Assembly (NCBI GenBank): GCA_964035545.1
Contig: OZ037765.1
Coordinates: forward strand, 20,089,995-20,153,994
Length of the DNA: 64,000 bases
DNA from: Bugula neritina
Lineage: Eukaryota; Bryozoa; Gymnolaemata; Cheilostomatida; Bugulidae
Direction: 5' to 3'
The notes below the pieces were generated by a model. It was not told the origin of the DNA. It saw only the letters and a list, made by a program, of their open reading frames with translations, and did not search any database. A program made the translations under genes and the position numbers. Below, piece by piece: positions 1 through 10,696 of the stretch. The stretch's first letter is position 1. Each line of letters starts with the position of its first letter.

Positions 1-185
1 TATTTTCCTAGACAAATGAGATAGATTATAATATTTCATTTCTAATAAATTGTGTAAATTCACACCTCTAAATGAAAATATATGAGGAACCATAAGCATC
101 AAAGCTGACTTTTAGTGCAATTTTACGCACATAAATAATCATTCAAAAATTGCAAAATATAAGAGTCATGATAAAATATACATAC

Positions 186-3100
186 TTTTGTATCTTTGAG
201 TTCTTTTTCGAACACTCATTGTTCTGGGCTAAGAGATCAAATGGCTCTACAGTCATTGAAAGTTTTGGCTGTGCTTGAACCACATTAAACTGGGTCTCCA
301 AGCTATCAAGAGGTTTTCTCTACAAGAAAATGCTGATCCATGTAAACGTTGGTAATTTAATATTGTGAATATTATTATACATACATGTTTATAAATTGTA
401 AGACCTCAAAACTTAAAATAGAATAGCTTTTAACTCAAATATGTTTTATTTTATTGTATGGACTAATAGTAGAGTGTAGGCACAAAAGAACATATAATAA
501 CTAATATTTGTTTATATAGCAACAAAGCAATATTGGAAACTTTTTAAAATATTAGTGAAATAATTGATTAGATTACCTACTCATAAACTTCAACTTCAAC
601 TGTCCAAGATTAACTTATAATCAGGGTATTTAAAAAATATAGCCATCTGCACCAGACTCCACACTGCAAACAGTTAAATTTTAGCAGGTGAAAAAACACA
701 CTGGAAGGCACTTGGTATTTTCTATCCTAAGCAACAATGTTAGTTTGAAAGATGTAAATAAGCAACACGTTGTTACAAATAATGTCTTTACTAGGCACTC
801 TTAGCTACCTAGTATATGCATTCTATTCTTTTACTTGAATTATGAGTAACATTATTACGTTATTGACTATTGGTTTGTGAATACAGTAACCTTCAGTGAA
901 CAATTATTATTGTTCACAAGATGAGTGAATAACAAGAATAAATTTAATAAAAACAGGTGTAATAGTAATATGTACCATAAAATGATGCAAGGATCAGTCA
1001 TCATGGGACAATCTAATGCAAATACTTAATTTATCAATGTTTTCAAAAGGAATTTTTTGAATAATTCGTTCATTTTAACATTTTAAAAGACATAATATTA
1101 TTCTAAATACTGCGCCTGCTGATAATAATTTTGTACTTTCCATGTGCACCTTTAGTCTTCTATTCATGGTTATGAAGCCTTGTCTCAATTTTACCAATGA
1201 ATATAAATAATAATCTCTTTACAAACTGCAGTGCTACAGGTGCTTCTCTTACATAATGATACATAGTTAATTGCTAATTACTCTGTGCAAAAATATTAAA
1301 ACAACAAACAAATATTTTAAATATGTAGTTGCAACTTATAGTGCCATCAGCATACACAAAATGGATTATATGTTCTAAGATGCCATGCGCCAATATATGC
1401 ATATATAATGATGCAGCTTCATTTACATATATATAATTTACAATGTTCTTGTGCATTTCTTATTTTACTTTAAGTAAACAATATAAATACAGAAAGTTTC
1501 AATTTAGCTATTACTAAGTTATTAGAAAGGTTTGTTTTTAGTATTTAGAACAAGTTTCCACCAACAAATGTTTTTATTTCGTCCCAAAGAAAGTCTGCTA
1601 ACATTCTACTTGTTTTTGAGCCTTAGTAATTTCTAAGCTGGTAGTAATTAAAACAATCGCTTGTATAATTTTTTCCAAGTTGTAAATTGTTGACTATTTC
1701 TTAGTTTATTCAGCTGCCGATGAATAAATAGAGATAAAATCGATCAGGGTCAGTCAGCATCAATCTTACTTGACACTTACTAAGAAATTTCTGTTAATAT
1801 GAAGTTTAAAAATCTAGTCACTTTTATCTAAACACACCAAGTATTAGATGTTTATCAAATCAAACAAGTGATGCAATATATCAGGTTAGCAAATAGTTGT
1901 TAGCAAACTATGAATTGTGGTTAGATTTTTATGGATGTTAAAGGGCAGTTACTGGTCAACTGTTACTAAATTAACATTTTATCCATACCAATTCCCTGTA
2001 CAAATTCCAAGATATGGTTGAATAAGGCATAATTGCTGGCCACTACAAAATAATCATTAAGTGCTGAAAATGGTTTCTAATATTACAAGTTTTACTCTTT
2101 TCAACAACTGAAGAAAAATTAGCTTTGAATCTTAATATTCACTTCTTATCTATATATCAATAAGTTCTATTAAACAATTCATAAGAGTAAGGGTAGTACA
2201 AGAAAGGAAACAATAAGTTAGCCATACCTGAAATGCACAAAATCAATAGTTTTAAATGAGTTAAAGTTATAAATCATTAGGATGAGTCTTTTAAACAGCA
2301 AGAATAATATTTGTGTTGGTCAATAAAGTTGGATTGGTAAATAAGTTTTATGCCAAAATTTGTATCTATTTCAAAAAGCAAGCTTAACACTGCATCAACA
2401 GTCAATTATTAAGAGCTACATTCTCTAGGTCTGCTATTCTATCTAAAGTTTATATTATAAACACTCACGCACACATTAGAAAGATTGCAAAGATCATATT
2501 TTCAACATTCTTAAAAAAAGTAGCCAATAAATTATATAAATAATTATGAATAAGAAATTTCCAGAGTCTAAATAAAAAAGTATAATTTTAAATAAGGTAT
2601 GAGCATTTATCTTAATGAAAATGCCAACTCTACTTTCCAATAGACATACCAGTGAATGTTACCAAAATTACCATACCCACAAGATAAGCTAGTGGGCATA
2701 AATTTATATATTAAAATTCAATTTACAGGCAAATATAGTATTACACAGGTACAAGGGTATCTTCACTTACTATTGAACATTCTTATTTTAAATATGGTTA
2801 TACACCATGCATACTTTATCTCTTATTAAAAATAGGCTGTCATTTTGATATGCTAATATATTTTGCTGTCGTATATATATATTTTATACTAAATACATTA
2901 TAATGCAAGCTATATAAAAACTCTTGCAATTTTATAATCACTGTCTCTGTAAGAACCCCTGATAGAAATGAGTTTCTTTAAAGTAGGCTACAGACTTATT
3001 CGGAAAGGCACAGGAGAAATCATGATTGGATGCTTTTCTCAACATCACCAATGGTCTTTACTGGGGTTCGAACTCATGACTCCGTGTTTACTAAGCCAAC

Positions 3101-4324
3101 GCTCTAACCCCTAAATCATGGCTGCTTTGTGGGCTATATATTTTATGATATATTATGCTATTGCATACAAAGTAGTACACATATAATTTTAGATTTCACA
3201 ACTAAATTAGATTATAATACAAGCCGCGACATATTTTAGTTTGCAAGAATTAGTCCACTATTTTACGAGAATTTACAGCAGCAACAGGATTTGACATAGA
3301 AACCTTATAAAACTAATATAAAATTCTATTATAAACTCACACAAAATTCTAATATAAATATTTATAAATTACCACCCTCTAGCAACCATAATTACTTCAA
3401 AAGTTATACTATCTGTCAGACTTGGTAATTCTGTGAGTTTATTACTACTCCTACCTTATGTATTTTCTACTACAACAGCCATGCATCTAAACAAGCTTAA
3501 TGCTAAGAAAGAGCTTCACTTAAGTGCAGTAGTGGAAAAATTGAGAACACTCAAGTTCTTTAATTTTATTGTTAAATTTTGGTTTGGGGTGCGCGTTGGA
3601 ATTCTCACAAGAAAATAACTTCTTATGCTACATTACTAATCTAGAAAACAGGCTTTTCTTAATTTTTCTATTATTGCACTTACCTCAAAAAAGGCCTTGT
3701 ACCTTATATTGTCAGAAGTTGAAACCTCTTTATAACTAAACATAACAGTAACTACCCCCAGTCCAAAAACAAAATTGAAAACATTCTCTAGTTCTAAAAA
3801 CATAGCTTTAGCATGAGTTATGTAGTTTCCTTGCCTAAACTATCATTATGATTTCTTGCTATCACTATCAGTATCACAGCTCAAAACACTAACAAATTCT
3901 TCTAGTTACTTCATCATTAACTTCAAGTGTGTTAACTCACTAACTGAGACCTACACAGACCTCTTAGCTCCTAATCTAGAATTGCTTAAATTAAGGGTAA
4001 ACTGTCAATTTCAGCAGTCTCTCTTTGTCTATAAGCAAATTTTCCTATAGGAAATTTAACGTTCAATTTAAGGTTAAAGAGCACTTCCAAAAGTCTTTTT
4101 GAGCAATAACTTTAAATAATATTTACCGAAATCCTGCAATCGTTCACTGATATAGTTGGTAAATGTTGAAACTTAATACGTATCGTTTTGTTTCAATTCA
4201 TTTACTCTGATAGTATTTTATGCAAGAAAGATATAAAATGTGATATATAAATACGCAAGAAAATATTATATTGCTTATAATAATATTAGATTCACAGTTT
4301 CCGGAATTGCAAGAGGGCTGCCAT
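186..4324 (-). CDS. Unidentified four-exon gene with one membrane-like segment (3' end outside the window)
   Basis: I do not recognise this protein. Exons in transcript order are 4324-4296, 4146-4127 (a 20-base microexon), 3793-3684 and 319-186. The start is ATG at 4324 in a good context (AAAGATGG). All junctions are GT-AG and phases match (2, 1, 0). The last visible exon is open in one frame only, which is the frame that joins. The product begins MAALLQFRKL, then LERLQDF, then a hydrophobic stretch at about residues 21-34 (NFVFGLGVVTVMF), then a polar, lysine-rich part. The last donor (GTATG) at 184-185 means coding continues off the left edge. It is the head-to-head neighbour of CDC20. A short N-terminus before one hydrophobic segment would suit a type II or mitochondrial inner-membrane protein, but that is inference. 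The 3.4-kb intron could hide further exons. Confidence 0.6.
320..3683. other. Long intron of the left-edge gene
   Basis: About 3.4 kb of AT-rich DNA with no exon I could place on either strand. It contains one SINE copy (2938-3125). The short reading frames at 1274-1456 and 3433-3618 have no family resemblance and no usable splice context. Confidence 0.5.
2938..3125 (-). mobile_element. tRNA-derived SINE, copy A
   Basis: On the minus strand it starts with a tRNA-like head at 3125 (GCAGCCATGATTTAGG). An A-box-like GGTTAGAGCG follows, then a B-box-like GAGTTCGAACCCC and a non-tRNA body that includes ACCATTGGTGATGTTG. Two relatives are in this window, at 11635-11750 and 37612-38104, sharing both head and body. 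The head resembles a tRNA promoter, but the sequence cannot fold as a complete tRNA. It lies in the intron of the left-edge gene. The 3' boundary is approximate. Confidence 0.8.
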
Positions 4325-6178
4325 CTTTATTGTTACCAAGCTACTTTTAAATCTCGAAAAAAATGATGTTGTGCTTTTTTACGTGCATTTTGTTTTTTTT
4401 AAATTATTTTTTTATTTTTTTTATTTATTTATTTATTTATGAATATTTTGTTTTAAGAACTTTTGTTAAGTGGTGCGTTAAAGGCTAAACTGAAATACGA
4501 AATTCGAAAATATAAAATCATTTTTTACTGAGATCTCAAAGGACAAGGCGTTCCAATAAAGTGGCAGCCTAAAGCGAAAGGTTAACGAAGTAAACGTGTA
4601 AAACTAAAACCTATGCAAATACATTGGTTTTCTTAGTTTATCCATTGTTTTATTTCTGCACCATTATTGTAAGTTGTACTTGTTGATCGATTTAATAATT
4701 ATAATAATAATATGAACTTAAACTTTAGACTTAGTCTAAGTCTTTAACACTAACAGTTTTAGTTTAGTTTTAGTTTTACTAATAGTAACACTAACACTAA
4801 GTCAAAGTGATTAATACTGACAGTAACTGTACGTGAGTAACAGTAACTCTTACTAGCAGTAACACCAACAGTAACAATAATTTTACTAACAGTAATTCTA
4901 AGAGACTAAGACTGTTACCAAGAGACGGACTCAGAACACCACTATCAGTATCACTATGAGTATGACTAAGTGATAAGTCTAACTTTGAAAGTAAGTCTTA
5001 TACTTATAGTTTAGTCATTATATGTTATACTAAAAGTAAATACTTAGACTTAGAGTTATACTTATTCTTATAGTTAAACTTAGTCTTACCTCTTCGAGTC
5101 TTTAAGTTTAAGTTAGAGAGGTAAGACTAAGTAGTAGTACTACTACTAACTCTAAGACTAAGAGTAAATCAGTTAGTCTAAGTTAGTAGGTATTTAAAAG
5201 AAAAATAATATTATTGTTATTATCTTTAATCATGATTAAATTTAAATTTAATCATTACGATGTTCATTACCACTTCATAATGATAATCAAATCATTGTGA
5301 TTATTTGATAATCATTAATGATCAATTCAATTTAATGATTATGTTAATCTAGAAATGATCTTAGTAATATTAAGGCAATGAATATGATGCTGATAATGAA
5401 TGTCAGTGACCGCTGATTATCATTATGATTAGGAACATAATTATGTTAGGGTGGCTGTTACTGTTAGATTACTACATGCAGGCTTTAAAATGTTGAAAAG
5501 GAAGTCCAAGCTCGTTGGCCATTGCAGTTATTACTGATTGCTCTATCAGTTGGTGTTGCTGAATTGTAATTGTATTACAAATTATTTAAAGAATACTAAG
5601 TGATGCAGTCACTCAAAGCTAACTTTTAAAGTTATTGATAATGAAAGATTTGCATTTTAATGTTAAGATATTATATAAAATTTTAGTTTCAATGCAGATA
5701 GATGTCCCTATAGTTACTTGCCAAGTTTACTGATAATTTTCATTGTTATAGTTGGTTTACATCATATTTTGGATTTAGTTGTAGCTGTTAACAATATTCC
5801 AACCTCAATATGAGTGTAGATAAATATTGCTATGACAGTTTTCTAAATGTTGTGATTTTGATTAGTTTCTTATTAATGGCAGGTAATGTGTAGATACTGT
5901 TATTTCATATTTTTCATATCATACTAAAAAAATTCATGTGCTTAAAAATTTGTATTTTTTTTATTGGAAATTTAAGCTATTCCTTTACATAATGATTATG
6001 TGATTTTGCTTTATTCTGCATATAGAAGATAAACACCCATAGTTTCAGTAATGGGGTCAGTAAAGGAAGTTGATAGAAGTTGAAAAACTTTCATCATGTA
6101 GAACTTTTAGGCTCAAACATATATTTATATAATTTCAATTATGTTTTAAAATTTGTAGTTCTCATTTATCCAAAGGAT
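4325..6178. other. Head-to-head spacer between the left-edge gene and CDC20
   Basis: This 1.85-kb spacer must hold both promoters. It contains a T-rich (TTTA)n stretch near 4387-4440, a degenerate hexanucleotide tract at about 4731-5200, and then AT-rich short palindromes (AATCATGATT, AAATTTAAATTT) at about 5225-5345. A possible splice acceptor (TTTGTAG) at about 6155-6160 suggests that CDC20 has an untranslated first exon upstream. I see no coding exon here. Confidence 0.6.
4731..5200. repeat. Degenerate hexanucleotide tract 1
   Basis: Imperfect six-base words follow one another without exact tandem copies: ACTAAC, AGTAAC, CTAAGT, CTTATA, CTAAGA. The texture is that of heavily mutated hexanucleotide microsatellite DNA. 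The same texture returns at about 15050-15830, 40060-40440 and 51590-52620, each time between divergently transcribed genes. Confidence 0.7.
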
Positions 6179-9100
6179 ATGGCTTTTAGTTTGGAAAATG
6201 AATTTCGAAAAGCAGTAAAAATTGATGGGCCAATAACTAAAGGCCCTCTGATGCGTTGGCAAAGAAAATTAAATGATTCTAGTGCTAACAGTAGCATGTT
6301 GAATTCTAATAATTCACTTGTCCAAATGAACTGCTCACTAAATAGTCTATCTTCAAAGCACGGAAAAGAGAACGGGTCAAATAAATCTACACCCTCGAGA
6401 AACAGCAGAACTCCCGGTATGCTTACTTACATTATTAGTAATCAATCTCTATTTCATTTCCATCATCAATATAAAAGTGGTTGTAACTTTAGAGACCAAC
6501 ACTCGTGCATCTTAAATCACAATACAGGATAGTTGAACTTGCCTGCTATCTTCTGTTCTCCTCATTTGTCCTTGTCCTTGAAGGAGTTGTGTAGTCCTCC
6601 TGAATAAGTACATTAGTGATAATTATTGCTACAGGCAGCTCCAAAACACCTACTAGAGCTGCTGCCATTGTGGGAGATAGATTTATTCCAAATCGAGCCT
6701 CTACAAATCTGGAGACAGCACATCACCTTGCCAGTCAAGGTGAAAGCAGTGCAACTGCTGACTGCACCAACAAAGGGGAGTCCCAGGCATCCGAGAAGGA
6801 GGAGTATGAGAAAGTCCTCAACGGAGATGAATTGAAGTCAAAGGTGCTGGCTTTCAGAAACAAACCTCCATCGGCCCCAGAAGGTAGTCATGGTTTTTAA
6901 TGTAGTGAATGGTGTTTAAAGAAGTATTTTAGGCTAATAATATTGTTACTTAATTCAATGGATTAAAATCTTAAGGTTTTATTTTTGTAATAGAAAATAA
7001 TCATTCCACGCAGGCAAAAGTTTCAACATTTGCAGTCAAACTGTAATTACCCATTAAAATTGCATTTAAATGTCTATCATGTCGTGCAGTTTTATAATAG
7101 TGTTATGGTAGTGTAATCAAACAAGTGGTTATAAGGCCCAAATTTAATTTTAGATTTTTTGAAGAGTAATTTGCTGACTCAAATTATATTTTTGTTGCAG
7201 TTCTCAGCAGTAGCAATAGTACACCAACTGGTATGTTGGGAATGTTGTATCATTTCTTTCTATTAATTGTTATGCAGATATTATTAAGCTGTTGACCATA
7301 GTGTGTACAACACACCTTTCTCTGTTACTAAATGGGGTGGGGGGGGGGCAGTTGCAGTCTAAATAATGTTATTGTATTGTATGTTGCTGATGAAGACATC
7401 AAATGTTCCAGATTTTGTACTGCAGCTGCAACTGGATGAAATTAGAAATCATAGTGTTTATAGCTTAGATTTAGGCTGTAAGAGTCAGGATGAGTTTGAA
7501 TCATCAGTTGTTTACCTCTTTTGTATTGTTTGTCAAAATTGCTGTTCAGATATTCTATGAAAGTGGTCAAGCCAGCTTTACTCCTGTCATTGCAGGTCAC
7601 TTGAACATGCAAAAGGTAATGTACAGTCAGACAAAAACTCCTTTATGTTCGTCTAAGAAGGCTAGTCGCAGTATTCCTTCTGCACCAGAGCGAGTTCTGG
7701 ATGCCCCTGACCTCCAGGATGATTACTGTAAGGTTCATCATATTCTTTAATGTGCAAATGGTTTTAGTCTAGAAAGTTTGAGCTTTGATATAACGGGGAG
7801 AGGGGTTAGCTGTGAAAACTAGCACGAGCACCTTTCTTGTGGGCATCATGGTGCTTAGTTGATGTGTAGGTCAGTTAAACAGTTGAAGAAGGTGGAAATG
7901 CTAATAGATTTTGTTGGGAATGGAATATGATCAGGTCTGACAGCGTAGTTTTATAATTTGCTGTTCTATCATTCAACATCATAGCTGTTATTTAGTTTTT
8001 TTAATGTTTTGAGGATTGTCTTCTTTTTTAAAGATGTTGGCGGTGTGCTGTAGTTTTAAAATGATTTGGCATAGGCATGGAGCTCTAGCATATTGTTACT
8101 CCAACTGGTTGTAGATCTCAACTTGGTGTCGTGGTCTAGTACAAACGTACTGGCAGTTGCTTTGGGCTACAGACTGTATATCTGGAATGCCAGTACTGGG
8201 GATATTGGTATGTTGACTGAATTTGATGAGTTTAATATGATTGGCTCAGTCTCATGGGTGGAGGATGGTGACATCTTGAGTATAGGGACTAGCTCCGGTG
8301 AAGTACAGGTATTTCGGCATGTTTTAATTCATAGTTGTGTTCATCCAGAGACATACTTTTGGTTAAGTGTTGATTTTCACCTCCGACATGATTTACCATT
8401 GTAGCAAGTGTTTAATATTTTAGATCTGATGGAACATATTAGTGAAAAGTTTAAAATAAATTGTTTTCATCTAGCATAAACATATAACAATACAGTTCAA
8501 CAAATTGAATGGCAAATGTGTCTTATGATTGCATTATCTAAGATATTTATTAATCCTTTTTTTATAATTTTTTGCCTTTGCACATTGAATATTGTCTCCA
8601 AGCATACATGTTGACTGATGATAAGGCTCAAACTTGTACATGGCGCACAAAGTGCCAGACTGCAAGTTGTAGTTCATATGAACTTTTTAAAATAAACCTG
8701 ATGTGAAAATAACTAAATAAGTAATATTGTTATGATTTTCAGAATTAGGGTCGATGTGCAACCAAGAGAGTCTATTTACTGCTAGAGAAACTTCACCGTG
8801 ATAAGTCGAGTAGATATTGTTATATTTAGGTACAAGGATACATAATAAAATCTGATATACAACAGTTAACAATACACACGTCTATTTAATTTACTGCACT
8901 ATCCTCAACTGGTTAGTAGCGCGAAGCTAACTACTGCTCCCCATTAGTAGCTTCGCTAATTGGCTAATACATAGTTCCGGGTCAATACGCGACCTTGCGT
9001 ATTGTGTTGCTGGTAGCTCTACGAGCCACCACAATATCTAACCTCTATTTAAACTTAATTTTACTGCTTGGTACTTCTTTAATTTCAATTATTATATATA

Positions 9101-10607
9101 CTTGCTATGCCATCTTGCCAACCCAACGCATGTATTGCTGTCTGTAGATTTGGGATGCAGCTGCTGAGAAAAAGTTGCGTTCCATGGATGGCCATGAGTG
9201 TCGTGTTGGTAGCTTAGCATGGAACACACATTTACTGAGCAGGTAATCTAATCTCTCCTCACCAACTGCTGGATAACACAGTGTCTACGATTGTGTGTTG
9301 TGTGGTTAAGTCAGTCACTTCATACCGTAACTGTGTATTGTAGTGGTAGTAGAAATGGTATGATCCACCACCATGATGTACGAGTAGCTCAGCACCTTGT
9401 TGGTACTCTAACAGCACACAGTCAAGAGATCTGTGGCCTGCAGTGGTCTCCCAATGGTAAACATTTGGCTAGTGGTGCTAATGACAATATAGTAAATGTC
9501 TGGCCAGACAAGTTCTCCACATCTGTATCAGTTCCACCGATTCACTCCTTTGAACAACACCAGGCTGCTGTGAAAGCTATAGCCTGGTGCCCGTGGCAGT
9601 CAAGTTTACTGGCTAGTGGAGGCGGCACAGCCGACCGCTGTATCAAGTTTTGGAACGTCAACTCTGGAGCCTGTCTTAATAGCATCGACACCAAGTCTCA
9701 GGTCTGGTCACTGGCTTCTGTGGCTTCAAATTATTAATTTCTAGGTTGCTTTTTACTTTTCATGGGTTTTATAATTCTTAACGACATTGTTTTTCTAGTC
9801 AAATATTTGACTTGCAACCTGGGTCATTTTTCTTAATTTAGTAGTTAGTACACACTGGAAATCTCCAGTTTTTAGCTATTTTTCACCATCTAGCTGCGAA
9901 AAATCCATAACGGTCCCCAATCCAAATTAGCTAAATAAATAGGAAAAAAATGGGAAATCAAGCAAAATTAAGAAGAACCTTGATTATATAAGTGTATTTA
10001 TTGATATTTTACTAGTTTTGGGCAAAAAACCATGTTCATTAGCAGCTAAATTGTGAAAAAATAGCTAAAACTTGAGATTTCCAGTGTGTACTAAATTAAG
10101 AAAAATGACACATCTAAATCTATGATGCAGGGCCATGTTATGGTCATTACTCCTATGTTACTTCTACTATCAATTACATTTGTGTAATTAGGTATGTGCC
10201 ATACTTTGGAATAAGGAACACAGAGAGTTAATCTCTAGCCACGGCTACCCAGACCATCACCTCACCATTTGGAAGTATCCACAGATGACAAGAGTTGCAG
10301 ATCTAATGGGTAGGTTTTATTCATTTCTCTAATTGGCTGGATTTGGAAACATGCCGGTACTACACCTGCATGCATGTGTTACATGTACTTTAAGTACTCT
10401 GCAACTCTGTCATGTCTCTGTTGGGCAGGGCACACTGACCGAGTGCTGCATATGGCCATGTCACCAGATGGCACCAGCGTTGTATCCGGAGCAGCTGATG
10501 AAACATTGCGCCTATGGAACTGTTTTGCAGTTGACCCGGCCAAGGCCAAGTCTGCTGTGCGGGCCAAGGCTTCTTCTACTATACCACTCTCTAAAGGCAT
10601 CAGATGA
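6179..10607 (+). CDS. CDC20: CDC20/Fizzy, APC/C co-activator
   Basis: WD40 activator of the anaphase-promoting complex; it presents substrates and is the target of the spindle checkpoint. Nine exons: 6179-6416, 6635-6883, 7201-7230, 7596-7727, 8115-8308, 9148-9242, 9344-9701, 10192-10309 and 10429-10607. These sum to 1593 bases (530 residues; human is 499) with matching phases. Visible motifs are a KEN box (residues 63-65), the C-box DRFIPNR (94-100), a MAD2-binding-like KVLAFRNKP (149-157), WD40 repeats from about residue 205 (conserved HHHDVRV and AWCPWQS), and the C-terminal Ile-Arg (IR) tail that docks on the APC/C. Exon 3 is a 30-base microexon adding a Ser/Thr/Asn-rich stretch (LSSSNSTPT) that I do not recall in human CDC20. 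CDC20 and CDH1 share these motifs, but the MIM and the KEN position favour CDC20. The start follows a probable 5'UTR acceptor. Confidence 0.96.
8905..9040. repeat. GC-richer hairpin cluster in a CDC20 intron
   Basis: This is a compact block inside the 8309-9147 intron, richer in GC than its surroundings. It has nested inverted repeats: GCGAAGCTA with TAGCTTCGC (9 bp, perfect), CAATACGC with GCGTATTG (8 bp, perfect, 6-base loop), and GGTAGCTC with GAGCCACC (7 of 8). TTAGTAGC also occurs twice as a direct repeat. It could be a small mobile element or a structured RNA segment. I recognise neither. Confidence 0.5.
9823..10109. mobile_element. Foldback (MITE-like) element in a CDC20 intron
   Basis: The left arm at 9823-9898 and the right arm at about 10041-10109 are inverted copies. 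The arms begin GTCATTTTTCTTAATTTAGT and run through ACACTGGAAATCTC and TTTTAGCTATTTTTCAC. The left arm carries a small insertion (AGTTAGT). The loop of about 140 bases has no coding capacity. It lies entirely within the 9702-10191 intron. I could not define a target-site duplication, so the class is open. Confidence 0.75.
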
Positions 10608-10696
10608 TTGATTCAGTACAGTTAAATAATTTATTTCTTATTTTATACATATTTAGCTGTATACTTTATTACAAAAATAGATACATCAAAAATATT

